A stretch of 64,000 bases of DNA from Panulirus ornatus (GCF_036320965.1 NC_092225.1:54365980-54429979); one strand, 5' to 3'; shown: positions 43,640 to 56,170, counted from the first letter of the stretch. Translations and numbers: made by a program. The notes: a model not told the origin generated them from the letters alone.

Positions 43640-46270
43640 GATTCTGTTTGTTAACGAGACCTGACGCAGCATACAAAGCCTGTCTCCTCTACGTGCACCG
43701 AGGTAACGTGGATGGTGGGAGGAGGACTGAACAAAGCGACACACTGAGAAATTGGGGCAGCGCTACAAGCCTTCACTGCAGATGACCTTATACTGAGGGA
43801 CGAGATACAGCGCCTCCTCGGACCAGGTCTACACCTCCCTCGCTCACGATGCGTAAAGCCAAGGCTGAAAATCTACAAAAGAAAACAACTCCAAAATACC
43901 TCACTGATAATGGAATGAGAGACCCAATGACTCACTCTGCAGGTAAGGGATAAATGAGAAACGTTGTGTTAAATCGGGATGAATACATGAAAGATTTGGC
44001 ATAAAAGAGTGACTTTTAAAGAAAATAAGCCACGGGAACATTGCTCAACAGTACAATGACATCGTAATACTCCTATAAAATGTGACCTATACGAAGAAAA
44101 AGCTGTTCTGGCCTCCATCACAAGGTAGCTACTGTGGGCAGCACAGGTCGGAACAAAATGTCGAACGCCTCCTGGCAAACCCCAACGTAAATTACCCAGT
44201 CACAAACAGCACAACCCTGGATCTACCGGTAACACGTGTCTCATGTATGTAAGACAGTCACTACCTCGTGTACCAATATATTCCCCCCAAAGCCTATGCA
44301 CCTGATCACGAGAAAAATATCAAAATAAGTTCATAGATTACATCTCCAGTACCAAGATTATGAGCCCACTAATGTACAAACTTTTAACGTTAACCGGGAG
44401 ACTTCTATGTACAGCTTTAACATTTTCAAGCAGAGTGAGCTAACTAAAGGGACGTCACCATAGGCCACATCAGTACTATGATGACCCTGAACTGAAACAG
44501 CTCAAATGTATAGCGAGGCAAATAGATGAAGGATATAGACAACATCAAACAACCAAGACGCTGGAACAATTTCAAACATCTCTTGCATCAGCCAGAGAAC
44601 AGACGACTAAACCTCACACTAAATGAATGAGATCAGTTTGCTGGTGGAATAAGCCAAACCTGGAAAGATATCAAAAAGAATCACTAGAGAGAATAACACA
44701 CAAGTATCTCGTCCCAACCCGATGCAAAAGGGTAACGAATCTCTCACGAAATGGTCTCATCCCCCTGGCTGTGACATGCTGCCGCCTGAGACTCAAAACG
44801 TTTTGTACAACAAGTCCAAAGACAGAGAAGATCATGCTACACAGGCAACACTATGAACGTGATGTGCCGTTTGTGGAGTCTGAACTCAGACGTAGCCTTT
44901 ACCAGGGGCAAGTGCAATGCCCCTGGTGAGGATGGTATCTCTTACGACATCATTAGACTTCAAAAGACATGAATATGGTAACCCATTATCTAAGTTGTAT
45001 AATGCGAGTTATGCCACGCGTCATTTACCCTCCTCATGGACGGACAGCCTTATTGTACCAACACCTAAACACAATCAACCTGGTCGAGTTTTGCCCCATT
45101 CTCCTGACGAGTTGCCTGTGCACAACTTATGAGAGGAAGGTGCTCAACAGACGACTGCATGTATCACAATATTAATGGTCTCACACATGGTAAAAGTGTA
45201 CACAACTGTATCCCAACTTTCCTAACAGTTCGTGGTGACAGAGGGCATTAATACACACATTTCTTGACCCAAAACTTGCATCTGATATTGCTGATAGGTA
45301 ATATCTGCTTTGTTGCTTCAAGGTTACAAAAATGAAGTTAAAAGACATGCTGCTTGGCACTCCTCAAGGTAGAGTCCTTAGCCCTACCTTGTTCAATCTT
45401 ACTCATCAATACATTGTTGAAGTCAATTCCAGAAAGCCCCAGGAATATCACTATTAGTTATGATGATGATGATAGTCTTGTACCCACCAAAACATATCGT
45501 GAAATGCAAACTGTTTTTAACTGTACACACACAGTCTGTGAGGGCATTTCAGCACATAAAAAACCAAGGTTCTCAATAATTGGTAACGGTAAGAGCGGAC
45601 CATTCAAAGTGAAAACATAGAAAACCCACTGAGTATGTCTCCTCCTTTAATCATCATGATGTCTCAATCCCATGTGCTGCAGCTGGCGTGCAAAAATGAA
45701 GTCGACAATGTACAGATAGACCCAGAACCCTTAGAGTTATTGCAGTGTACAATCCTAGTTATGGTGCAAATGTTAGAATGGTTAAAATTGTGCATTAGGC
45801 TTGTACCAGGTTTCTAATAGATGGCCAAGCACCAGCTTTATCCCTGCATAACAGCAAAGGCATTAATGGACTCCAAAAATAATGTAAAATGAAGCCTTAA
45901 GAATCATACTTGGTTGCCTGAGGACTACTAAAGTACTCAATATGCGGCAAGAATGTGGTATTCCCAACATCAAGGAGAGAATACATGAAATCAGTCTTAT
46001 GAACTAACTGAAACTTCTGCCTGATAAGTCTACAGCATTGTCTTTAAAGCAATGGTAAACCAAATATGCCATGGCGCAAATGAGTTTAAATGGATCAAAA
46101 GAAAAGCCAACCATATGATAATGTCTGGAGTACATGATCTGCATGAAATTAAGAAGTAGCAACATTTCCTGCCTCCCAGGCAAATAATTCCCTTGATCCA
46201 TACACCTACGTATGCAGCATTAGTACAGTGTTTGACAACTTTCGAAAAACACTGGTAATCACGGGAGTTA
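43640..46270 (+). mobile_element. Jockey-superfamily-type LINE, long but heavily decayed
   Basis: Endonuclease-to-RT linker readings at 44270-44720. RT fingers with PGEDGISYDII around 44925-44955 and LPSSWTDSLIVPTPKHNQPG at 45020-45090. The LLGTPQGRVLSPTLFN block at 45350-45400, and ITISYDDDDSLV at 45450-45485 in place of the usual YADD box. A C-terminal GxPNIKERI-like stretch lies near 45960. The phase changes several times and stops are numerous. It differs from the RTE-like family. Confidence 0.75.
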
Positions 46271-47509
46271 TATATCCAGAATAGGTGTACTCTGAGGCGG
46301 AGTTCAGGACTAAGTCACGTATCTTAACTTTAGGCGTGGGTAAGCATCTAAGTAGTGTACAGATTGAGTTTTATATACAATCATCTTGATATGTTTGTTA
46401 TTCATGTACACAACTCTGCTAATACGTGCACGTCATCTCATCTCTAACAAAGCCATCGCTACGGCGGACACGCCTGGCCAATTTGTGAGTTAGAATCCTA
46501 ACTCAAATGTTCGCTGCGAAATGTATGGCGGTAAAGCATCAGCTGGATTATGTTTTGGTATATCTTCTTGGCACACAAGAAGCGCACATCACGGGTCTTA
46601 TGAGCTAGCAACACTGATAACAGTCTTAATGGCTGAGTCAAGGTCTACGACCTACATTCTAAGAATCTAGATCATAAGTGCCACAGCTTCCTAGACTCAT
46701 ACAAGTCTCACCCGATCATCGAACCTCACATGGACCGCTTTGGAAGGCTGCCCTCTCATATAGCCCGCAGGAGACGATGGGGATATCTGCAGTGATTGTC
46801 TATTGTTGTGACGAATTACAGCTCGTCTTATACTTTCTCCCATCGTGGAACGTGAGTTCCTTCCATCCCTATGAGACACCTGGAGCACTCAACACCACAA
46901 GTCGATACCTTGGGTCATGAAGTGTAGCGATGCCAGTCTGAGTGCAGAAAGTGCAAGGCAACAGAGAAGCGAGCGCTTGCTGTCTTCTGTATGGTAGCTG
47001 CACCTTGAGCATGAAGGGTCGTGGTGGTAGTGCTGTAGCGATAGGTGATGTCCGGGGAGAGGACAGGAGAGTGCGACTCGTGTGTGTCTGGGGATTGTGG
47101 CCTCTGATGGGTGTATGTTTGGTGCGGGCTAGAGCTAGGGAATGAGTCGAGAGGTCGGCTGTTCTGTGCGTGCTTTAAGGCGCTACTCAGTACGTGTATG
47201 TTATTTCTGTTGAGGGTGGGGGTGAGCAGAGGTTACTGGAGTGTGATGCAGGGGGGTAAACCTTTGATTTCGACGTGCGAGTTGGTGATTGATTATGTAG
47301 GGTGGTTTGGGTGAGAGGAGTCTCATACTGTCGCACAGAAGTGGGCGCCGAGCATGGTAAAGTGTGACTTGTGTTTGGGAGATTCCGTGTTTCATCGTGA
47401 TGGCGTCGAGTGTTTGGGTTGCTAAGCTGTTAGTGACTGATCTGGGTACATAATGTTGTGTAGTTGGCAGCTCTGTTTGTTATATTTGCTATTGAAAGGA
47501 TGCAACCCT
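46271..47509. other. No gene recognised
   Basis: GC content rises from about 46.6 kb. 46950-47310 is G-rich on the plus strand. No convincing exon, RNA gene or repeat. Confidence 0.4.
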
Positions 47510-47925
47510 GTCCTCTCAACCAGGCCCAACGAACCATTCCGTGGCTTCCCTGAGCTGCTGCATTCATTCCCGCGCACGCCTTTCACCCTCTTGCAACTTC
47601 AGGCCCCCCCGAACACTCCTAATCTTTTTCACTTCATCCTTCCATTTCCTAGCTGGTCTCCTCCTTCTTGTCCCCTCCACTTCTAAAGATATCTTCTTTG
47701 TCGATCTCTGCTCACTCATTCTCTCCATATGTCCAAACCATTTACAGCACAACTTCTGCTCTCTTAATCATACTCTCCTTATTACCACACCTCTCTTATG
47801 TCATTACTTACGGGACCAACCCTCCTAGCGTCACATAGTGTCTTCAGACATATGATTTCCTACCCTCCTCCGGCCATTTTCATCTATAGCCCATAACTCG
47901 CATCCATACATAACATCGCTGGATG
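47510..47925 (-). mobile_element. RTE-like LINE C-terminal fragment, other subfamily
   Basis: The minus strand encodes [20 protein letters not shown] and VEGTRRRRPARKWKDEVKKI (47564-47752), the GHMERMSEE ... [12 protein letters not shown] block of the LINE C terminus with many substitutions. 3' UTR-like sequence flanks it on the left. Confidence 0.8.
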
Positions 47926-48584
47926 GCGTTATCGGGCTCAACCAACAAGACGTTACAACGCGTGAAAAGTCGCCTTTGGCGAGGCTGTATCACTAGGACC
48001 ACAGGCTCGTTAAAGAACTCCTAAGGAGTCTATATTCCCCTGCTCCTGAAAGTGGTGCAGCCTTAAGAAAACGCACAATCTTCGGTATTAAGTGACATAA
48101 GACCAGAGACCGTGCGCTCCGTCCTTATGACACTCACACGACAACGACATCGCCAAGAAGAGAGACGTCCCGCTCGCAGGCTGGAGCGCCCAGGAGACAC
48201 ACACACCTCCGGGTACAACACCCACAGACATGACACCAGAGACCAGCAGATGATGATGATGATGATGATGAAGCAAGAAAAGACAAACTGAAGTACTCGA
48301 GGTATTTTACAACAAGGATATGGACCCATGAATCAATGGCGGAAGGTAATTATGCTAGGGTAGAGGAACAGCACCTTGGGGAATAATCTAGAAACCCCGC
48401 CAAGAAGAAGAGGACCTGACGTGAGTCACTGTGACATAAATATAAGATGACGTTGTCTAAACTAAGCAATCCTCTTACATTTACTTTGCAGTGACTTGTG
48501 TAAGAAGGTTGATGACCTGACACACCCGTAGTGACTTGAATGATGAACAGTAGGGTCGAGTTTTGTTACCCCGAGTGTCCTCGG
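47926..48584. other. No gene recognised; short (GAT)n
   Basis: (GAT)n at 48251-48271. Other frames here are low-complexity or unsupported. Confidence 0.4.
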
Positions 48585-48779
48585 ACTCCACGTGGGATCC
48601 AATGCTACCCTCACCGTCCTCTGACTCCACGTGGAATCCAATGCTACCCTCACCGTCCTCTGACTCCACGTGGGATCCAATGCTACACTCACCGTCCTCT
48701 GACTCCACGTGGGATCCAATGCTACTCACACCGTCCTCTGACTCCACGTGGAATCCAATGCTACCCTCACCTTCATTTG
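48585..48779. repeat. 39-bp tandem repeat, five copies, each with CCACGTGG
   Basis: Units start ACTCCACGTGG at 48585, 48624, 48663, 48702 and 48741 with exact 39-bp spacing and continue (G/A)ATCCAATGCTAC, then CCTCTG. Each holds the palindrome CCACGTGG, a perfect E-box core (CACGTG). 39 is a multiple of three, so several frames stay open across it. No evidence that it is coding. Confidence 0.95.
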
Positions 48780-48909
48780 TGATCTGTTACTATTTGCCTC
48801 TGAAGATGTGGTGAAATACACGAAAGCGCTTGAGCAAATTTTCCTGCTTTGATATTTCCTCGTAATCTACAAGTTTATCTGTGATCGTCACGTGTCTGCT
48901 TCGTGAATA

Positions 48910-48913
<4 letters not shown>

Positions 48914-48974
<61 letters not shown>
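48914..48974. repeat. (TA)n microsatellite
   Basis: About 61 bp of pure TA, followed at 49009-49026 by (GT)n. Confidence 0.97.
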
Positions 48975-48977
<3 letters not shown>

Positions 48978-50167
48978 AGGACGAAGCAGGCTGGGAGATA
49001 AGGCGCTTGTGTGTGTGTGTGTGTGTAAACATTAGCCCGACCCTAGTAAGATATCGTCGCCAGGCTTATGGACCACCTCACCTCACTCACGCATCGAGAA
49101 ATTACCGATAAGTATATTCTTGGAAAATTGTTTAGATAGTTGAGAATAAAACCTTAGATTGTAAAAAAGAAATTAAAGTGACTCAACGAAAATGAGTCAA
49201 GTGTGGAAAAGTGAAAAAGTGAATTAGCGGAGTAATTAACCAAGGAAACTGAAATAACTCCCTTGTTAAAACAATAATTGGCATTATACAGTACAGAGGG
49301 CCAGGGAGTATGCGACCACCTTGGAGACGATTTGCCCAGCCCGGAGGGAAAGGAGTGCGTATAACTTTAACGTCTACTATTATCCCGGTAAGCCATTGCT
49401 CGCTCCGTTGAACAGGATACATTTATAAAGCGTGTAAGGTTCGTCCCTCGTGTATGGGTAACGAGCCGATAATGTGTCTACAAGAGACACTGATAACTTC
49501 ATTTCCAACGGGGAAAGTGTGAGGGTACGACAAGTTTAGGGCAGCATGCTAGCCAGCATGGCCCGAGAATGAACCTTAGCAACAGTGTGGGGATATAAAC
49601 AGTGAGGTGCACCAAGGATGTATGTCGTGCGTGCAGCGCTGCCTGTGAATAGTGCACGTACAGGCCTACTTGACCTGGGGGACGTTGGTCGTCACTTGGC
49701 GAAGACTGTCGCACGTCCGGACCCCAGCGCAAGAAAAAAAGACCAACCATAAGCAAGGATTCCCACAAGCTCGGACCCCCCCCCGTGCACCATGCCGTCT
49801 ACATAACTAAGATCTCAATCTTAGGACAGGTGTAACCAGCTGATGCTGCCTTAGGTGAACTCTAACCACCAGACACTGAGCAGGGCCGCAAGTCAATATT
49901 ACGCTGGACAGCAGCAATCATAGTGTACTGCTTGTTTTTGAAGTGTTTAGGTTCATTCACTAAATTTCCCTTACACATGTGAATTAGAGTGTTTTAGTTA
50001 GCAGGTGTGTTCGGATGCATGCCACATCAAGTCTACAACAGTTATTAGGACCAGATATTAAATGTAAGAATATTCAGAAAAGTGAGTGGTCACAGAATGC
50101 TTAGCAGTCCATTGGTTTAGTTGGGTCATTAATGTTTTCATTAAGGGGTTTTGCTTAAACCATGGCT

Positions 50168-50168
<1 letters not shown>
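48975..50168. other. No gene recognised
   Basis: No family match in any frame. A C-run at 49778-49785 is the only simple-sequence feature. Confidence 0.4.

Positions 50169-50226
<58 letters not shown>
50169..50226. repeat. (TA)n microsatellite
   Basis: About 58 bp of pure TA. Confidence 0.97.
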
Positions 50227-50229
<3 letters not shown>

Positions 50230-51469
50230 ACATCGTGTGCGTACTTCTCTTATCTGTATATATTCTCGGGCTCAAGTAAAGTACTTCATCATTACACAAG
50301 TCACTCCTCACGTGCCTTCCCTTCCCTTCGTAAGTAAGATCCAGACAAGAAGATACATCTTCTTTCTGGGACAATTCAGAGTTCTTCTCACTGATTCTAC
50401 AAGCGTGATATGTTTGATCCAGCAGTGACGAGGGTGGATATAAGGGCATTCTCTACATAAACTTCAACATTCAGGGTAAGAGAGGGCAAAAATATATGTG
50501 GAATATCATAGTCATTTTATTTGTTGAATAACAAGGACACATTGCAGTAAAGATCACATAAAACGTAATCATTAATGTACATAGTGCTATAGTATTATAT
50601 AATACCCGTGCATCATTATCTGTTTGTAAGTACAAGTATTGCAGTAAACATTAAACTATCTCTCTCTCTATATAAATATATTTGTCATTTGTCATACGGT
50701 ATCTACAATTTTCCCTTTAATCATGAGATCGCTTCATTATTTTCTAATACTATCACATGTATCATTCAGTACGATATCCTTGTAACATTTGTTAACAAGA
50801 GATAACCTCTAATTACGATAAATGAACGTAAAAATAAATATCAGGTAATATCTACGATGCTAAACATACAGAAATGCTAAAAGTCTGGTAATGTCAACAG
50901 AAACTTCCAACATCTGCAGTTGTCGTGAAAATCATCTTTACGCTAATGGATTAACATCACATGCTCAGGTACTTAATGTGGACCAGGCCAGCAGCAGGAG
51001 AGGGGGATGGTGTTACACACACACAGCAGCCGTACAGCCTGACTTCATCCACTTCCCTGTCCTGTCCCTCTGCCTCCCGGACCCGACTCCACCCAAACCA
51101 ACGCACCTTCTCTTCTGCACTCATGTCAGCAGCAGACACTCTTGTCCGGTGGAGGGAATCAGCGAGGATGCGTTCCGGGGGTCACCTCCAACACGAGCAC
51201 AATAATGCCCGTGAGAGAGACACAAGAGGAACTGTGAACACACGGACGTCTGGGAACACCACGCGAGAGTCACTCACAACTTCACAGGTGTCGTGTGGCA
51301 TGACGGACGACGATCCGCCGCAACTTGCGGCAAATTCTTCACTGGTGATGCCTATATTTTGCTCTTTCTCACGTGAACGATCCCTCCTCGCCTTTCAGAA
51401 CAATCCAGCGTTGGTAACAGCGTCTCGATTTTATCATCACCTGTATCAACATCCGGAGCTGCTCTAAAC
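50227..51469 (-). other. 3' flank / probable 3' UTR of the growth-factor gene
   Basis: Lies downstream of the PDGF/VEGF-like stop codon. An AATAAA on the minus strand occurs near 50515-50522 and could end a UTR of about 950 nt. Plus-strand open frames between 50891 and 51467 look incidental. Confidence 0.4.
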
Positions 51470-51988
51470 CTACTTCGTGCTGCTACTCCCGGCGCCGCTG
51501 TCGGCCGTGTGTGCGGCGGGAGAGAGGCAGCCGCAGCGTCGGTGCTCTTCGGTCCTGAAGTGACCATACCTCTTCTGGCCGTTGGCGTCGTAGTAGTAGA
51601 GGGAGAACCTCTTCTTCTTGGTCTTGGTGGGCTGACAGCGATCGACCTCCCGCCCTAGGTCGCTGCCGCAATAACTGCACAAGTCCAGACACCGCCTCAC
51701 CACGATCACGTGAGGCAAGAACGTCTTGTCCAACAAGTCGTTCTCTGGCGACAGCACCTCCCTCACGGCCACCTTCTGCCTCACAGGACGACACTTCATC
51801 TTCATCAACTGACGCACTTGTTTCTGGACGGCTTTCTCGCTGGCCTGGTTCTTGTTGCGCTGACTGCCGCTGACGGTCTGGTGGGCAACCTCGTTGCTGA
51901 CGGGCGAAGTGGGGGCTTCACTGCTGACGGCCTGAACGGTGGCCAACAAGGCCAGGTACACCAGGGGTAGGATCACCATCGCCTTCAT
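51470..51988 (-). CDS. Pvf: Secreted PDGF/VEGF-like cystine-knot growth factor (PVF type)
   Basis: 172 residues from an ATG at 51988. Residues 1-20 (MKAMVILPLVYLALLATVQA) form a clear signal peptide, followed by a Ser/Thr/Gln-rich propeptide-like stretch (21-62). The growth-factor domain spans about 64-155: C66 in KCRPVR, the PHVIVVRRC core with C100, then C104, C107, C118, and C152-G-C154. This is the C...P-x-V-x-V-x-RC...C...C-x-C layout of the PDGF/VEGF family, whose ligands bind receptor tyrosine kinases (PVR/VEGFR type) and act in haemocyte, tracheal or vessel-like development and immunity in arthropods. The usual GCC reads C-SY-C, and the cysteine normally just before the core (PSCV in VEGF) is His93, leaving seven cysteines. 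A Lys/Arg-rich patch (TKTKKKR) could bind heparan sulfate. The coding region has no intron. Confidence 0.85.
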   Translation of the reverse strand: MKAMVILPLVYLALLATVQAVSSEAPTSPVSNEVAHQTVSGSQRNKNQASEKAVQKQVRQLMKMKCRPVRQKVAVREVLSPENDLLDKTFLPHVIVVRRCLDLCSYCGSDLGREVDRCQPTKTKKKRFSLYYYDANGQKRYGHFRTEEHRRCGCLSPAAHTADSGAGSSSTK

Positions 51989-52059
51989 GACTGGTAAAGT
52001 TGGAAAGCAAAAGCACTTGTCTCTTGCGGCCTTGTGACTGTGACTGGCGCCTAGGCTGG

Positions 52060-52105
52060 TCAGCGAACACTGGTGCGTCTCATGCTCGCCCCTTGGTTAT
52101 ATTTA
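52060..52105 (-). promoter_or_regulatory. TATA box and initiator of the growth-factor gene
   Basis: On the minus strand TAAATATAA spans 52105-52097. About 27-31 bases further on is CCAGTG with its A at about 52070, close to the arthropod TCAGT initiator. The spacing is that expected for TATA-dependent Pol II initiation, giving a 5' UTR of about 82 nt before the ATG. Confidence 0.6.
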
Positions 52106-53628
52106 GTGGGGAGGAAACGTTTCGCCCGACCCTCATCTCTGCCAGTCTATGTTTACGCTCGAATTATAAACAAACCGGAGGGCATCTCCCGTGCACGGAA
52201 AAACAAAGTAAACAAACGTACTGCAAACACGGGGATTGGAACGAACACAACCAATCATCTCAATCAAATAACGGCATGGGTCATGGAGGGAAATATATCC
52301 ACGAAGCCGTCCCTAGCTGGCATCACTAGCATGCAAGATGTCCCGGGTGTTCCCGAGTATCACGCCGGATCCTCTCCCACCAGGCCAACATGACAAATTC
52401 GTTCAGCTGATAATGACGTGTGTGTGTGTGTGTGTCAAACGTCACTGAACGACAGTAGATAAAATATCCCACAAGACCAACTGTGACGACATGCGAGAGG
52501 AGCCGACAAGAGCCGCGATGGCACCCGACCTAGTGATCATCACTATCGTCAAGAGGGGCGGGTGGGGCGACCCGGGTGACCTGACCCACCTAACCCCACC
52601 TCCCTACTACCTACCACACACCTGGACGACATACGTCCACAGGCCACAACCACCCGTCCGTCTCCCCCATCATCACCAACCTCCGGAAGGATGTAGAACG
52701 CACCCGAATCAAAGGAACGTTTCCACGTCGGCGCTACAGGATGCGCGATAAACGGCCCGTCGCTTTCGTTGCCTCTGCTGGCAACAACGTGTTCATGAAA
52801 TACCGTACAACATACGTGGACAATCCTCTCAAGCGGCGTTCTTTTTTTTCTTTGTGTGTGTGAAGCGTTTTAATACGTTCTCTACGGACACGTATATGTG
52901 ACCTTTATACCACGAACGATTATGATCACACGCCAAGCACGAATTCTCTTTATCATCCCCCGCTGAACAAGATGATGCAATCCTTCGAACACTTTCGCAT
53001 GATGGCGTAGCCTCTTCTAGCCTGTTCGTCCAAGGGGTCGTGTTAGCTGCTACACCATTATACCCAAAGGCCGCAGCGACGCGTCGTGTTTATACGCCTC
53101 GCAATGCCGTGCTTAAGACGTAAAGCGCATTAGGACACCTTCCGTGAGACGTCAATATCATTCCCCGTCGTAATTTAAAGGGAACGTGCGTTCCAGAGAC
53201 ACACGCCCTTTTCCAGAATCAATCCGAAGGCTTTCCAGTGAGGGCGTTGTTCTTCTTGGGGTTATTAGTGGCGTATGTCGACTGATGGGATGACTTTGGT
53301 GGCGTTGCACAACTGCACCTGCCGGGCATGGTGGGCATGGTTCTCCCTCCCTAAGTAATCCACCATTCCCACGCCGCAAGGCTGGAAATGAGGCAGCGGA
53401 GGAGCATGGGACCATAACATGTGCCCCTCAACTGTAATTCTTCTTCCTTTTCTCAGTTTAGAAAAAATCTACCTAATTCATCCACTACAATGGTACCGTA
53501 AAAATACTTCTCTAATATCTTATTTTTCTGTGGCGTTTCTCTTCTAATTTCAACGTCTGGTTTCTTACTGTTCCTTGTTGGCAGTTGACGTAAAACTGGT
53601 TCCGAAGCTTGAAAGATGTGATCAAGTC

Positions 53629-53630
<2 letters not shown>
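52106..53630. other. Upstream flank of the growth-factor gene; no other gene recognised
   Basis: GC-richer than average, with (GT)n at 52420-52435. Any enhancer for the growth factor would be here, but no motif cluster stands out. Confidence 0.4.

Positions 53631-53690
<60 letters not shown>
53631..53690. repeat. (CT)n microsatellite
   Basis: Sixty bp of pure CT. Confidence 0.97.
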
Positions 53691-53691
<1 letters not shown>

Positions 53692-55560
53692 ATCTCTCAT
53701 TGTACTTCAGTTCTCAGTCCTGGTGCCACCTTCGTTACCCTCCCATGGCCCTTCCTTACTATGCTTTGCTCCAGTACGATGACCACCAAGCTTGGGGAGA
53801 ATGTTCAGGTCTTGGCCTATTATAATACGTGACCCGTTTGCTGAATATTTCCTCAACTTTATACTTAAAAGCGATTCTGATACTTGCTACCAGACAGTGT
53901 CTCAACTCTAAGGTTTCCCTTTTTCCGTTTTATTTTTTAAGGTGGGACTTTGGCGACTGATTTTCTACAATGCAGACTCCGTAGTCTCTGCCACACCCTC
54001 GATTTCTGTAGCTTATTAGTTTCTAGAGAACATTAGTATGGAAGCGTTCTTTCTCTGTGTCCCATCCTCTACCATGGACTAGACCGACCACAGAGTGTGA
54101 CTAGGTCCCCTTCTTAACTATCTTCGCATCATCTGCAAACAGATTCAGGTATGATTCCAATCTTTCTGGCAAGTTACTGAGAAAAGAAGAGAACTGGTCC
54201 CACGTGTGAGCCCCGCATGTTTACCTATTTGTGGTGTTATTTCCTAATGTACTGTACGGGGAAGAAGTTCAAGTCTTGTGAGGGGCCCCTGTCTCTTGAA
54301 CTACATGTCAATGACCAAAACATTTTAAACTTCTTTGTGCTGTCCATATTCATGATTTCCCAAGTGTCAGTTTATTCCACTCATTCACTACTCTTATACG
54401 GTGTCATAAAACTACGTGTTCCTCTCCTTTCCAGCAAGTTACCAACTTAATTTAACTTTCGTGTTCTCTGGTTGTTCCATCTTTGCTTTTTCCAAAGAAC
54501 TTCACTGGTGACGTCCTTAGACTGGCTTCAAAACTTACAAGGCTGTAATCAAAGAAGCCTTTTTTCTTCTCTCTTCCATAGTGGACAAGTTCAATGATTC
54601 TAACCTTTCCCTGTAAGTCAGGCTTCTTGATTCTGCTATCACCTTTGCTGCCCCCTCCTATGGACCTTCTCCATGAGTTCTTAACGCTTCTTTTAAGTCC
54701 GGTGACCGAATCTCAGAATTCATTTTTTTTAAGCTTTGGCCTATCGTAAGTTGTGAACCGGTAACCATCTTTTTGTCCATGTAAGTTGTGAACAGGTTAC
54801 CATCTTCTTGTCCATGTAACTGGATGCGACTAAAACATTTGCCAGCTGACAGATCGGGTTTATCAATCCCTCAAGGGGAGACTCGGGAGATTTCGACTTC
54901 CCCAAGTCCTTCTCTCATAGACAGATTCCTGCAGCTTATTTTCAGCTACATAATACTCATATTCGGGCCTTGTGTCACAGTGCCCCATCCTCATTCCTTT
55001 ACATGACCTGAGACTTAATTCCATCAACCAATGAATCAGACCAACTCGGAGCCAGTCTAGCTTCCCTCTCCAGACGATGAAATCTTCCTCACTAACTCAT
55101 CTTCCCTCACGACCTCATCAGCATCATCCGTCAACATATTCCAGGTCGGAGTCTAACTTCTTGAGGCGAGTCACATTTGATCCTAGAACAGAACGCCAGA
55201 GATGAGCCACTGGTAACGTCATCCCACTTCGAGACGGATAACTCGGACAAGCGTCCTTCAATCCCTCACACTATGGACGCTCTATCATCATCTATCGACG
55301 TGGTTTCTACTTCCTCCTACGTGTCGACGTAACTTTCACATCCTCTTCCAAATTGCTACAGTGCCCAATGCTTTCTGGCAGTCTAGGTACTGACCAAACA
55401 CCGAGTTTTCTTCTCTGTCTGCAAAACACGGAGCTCACTCTCTCGTAGAAATCGAAGAGGTTCGCTATACATTATCGCCTTTTCCCCTGTCTTACAAGCA
55501 GTCATCCTTTTGCTTCGTAAACATCTTTCCCAATACATTACAGAATAGGCTCGTAAGGGA
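53691..55560 (-). mobile_element. CR1/L2-like LINE, decayed
   Basis: The minus strand shows, with frame changes, RSVKNSWRRSIGGAAKVIAE followed by SRSLTYRERLESLNLSTMEE and RRKK (54730-54560). This matches the xKxRRxATKxIPELRxLSYEERLKxLxLxTLExRR block of CR1/L2 elements. A GPVLF...ADD-like stretch is detectable near 54200-54130. Repeats of the same type lie at 55.93-56.17 kb. Confidence 0.6.
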
Positions 55561-55734
55561 GATTGATCTGGAGTTCAGCACATCCTCCAGGTCTCCTCTC
55601 TGAAAGAATGGCACGACAATTGCCCTCTTTTAAGTGTGTGAGTTGTATTTGTGTGTTACGGGATGAGTTTTCATCTGGTGTTGCTCATTTCTTAGCCTTA
55701 TCTTGGCGTACCATGCTTTTACTCGTATGTGTTT

Positions 55735-55915
55735 ATATATACACACACATATACACATGCACATACCCCACCCTCAGCTAGGTACCCATTTATAACCTGG
55801 GTTGGTTGTGGGCCGACTCCCTTGTCTAAAATTAGAACCCTTACGGACCACACCCCGTGCGGGTCTGTACTAATTGTTAATAAGTAACCTAACCACTACA
55901 CCAAAGAGATGTGTA
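55735..55915 (-). mobile_element. tRNA-derived SINE
   Basis: The minus strand begins TTTGGTGTAGTGGTTAGG, a strong Pol III A box, with a degraded B box (GGGTTCTAATTTT) after CGTAAG. The SINE body is GGGAGTCGGCCCACAACC and GGGTACCTAGCTGAGGGTGG, and it ends in TATGTG repeats. A relative lies at 56.49-56.58 kb in the same orientation. Confidence 0.7.
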
Positions 55916-55929
55916 AGTGTATTTATTGA

Positions 55930-56170
55930 TGTTCTCTGTATAAACCATGTCCTCAGTCATCTGCCACTCTAATACTACAAATATTGTGATCAGGTCATCC
56001 CTCACTCTTCTCTCTTTCATGGGGGCAAATTTGAAGTCTGTAGCCTCTCTCTCAACTAAACTATCTTAATTCTGGTACCATCTTTGCTGCCCTCTTCTGG
56101 GCCTTCTCTATTAGCCCTCTGTGCTTCTTCAGCTGTGGTGAACAATCTAGTTTAGGTCTTATACAGGATA
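55930..56170 (-). mobile_element. CR1/L2-like LINE C-terminal fragment
   Basis: The minus strand reads LKKHRGLIEKAQKRAAKMVP and ELR, then MKERRVRDDLITIF with frame shifts. This is the thumb end of CR1/L2-type reverse transcriptase (IERVQRRxTKxIPELRxLSYEERL...RRxRGDLIxxF). Confidence 0.7.

Noticed and set aside
50961..51467. 168-residue plus-strand frame
   Set aside because: Lies antisense to the growth-factor 3' region, has low-complexity composition and no family match.
51483..51794. Arg-rich frame overlapping the growth-factor gene
   Set aside because: Shifted reading of the same strand. The cystine-knot frame has a signal peptide and family motifs, this one has none.
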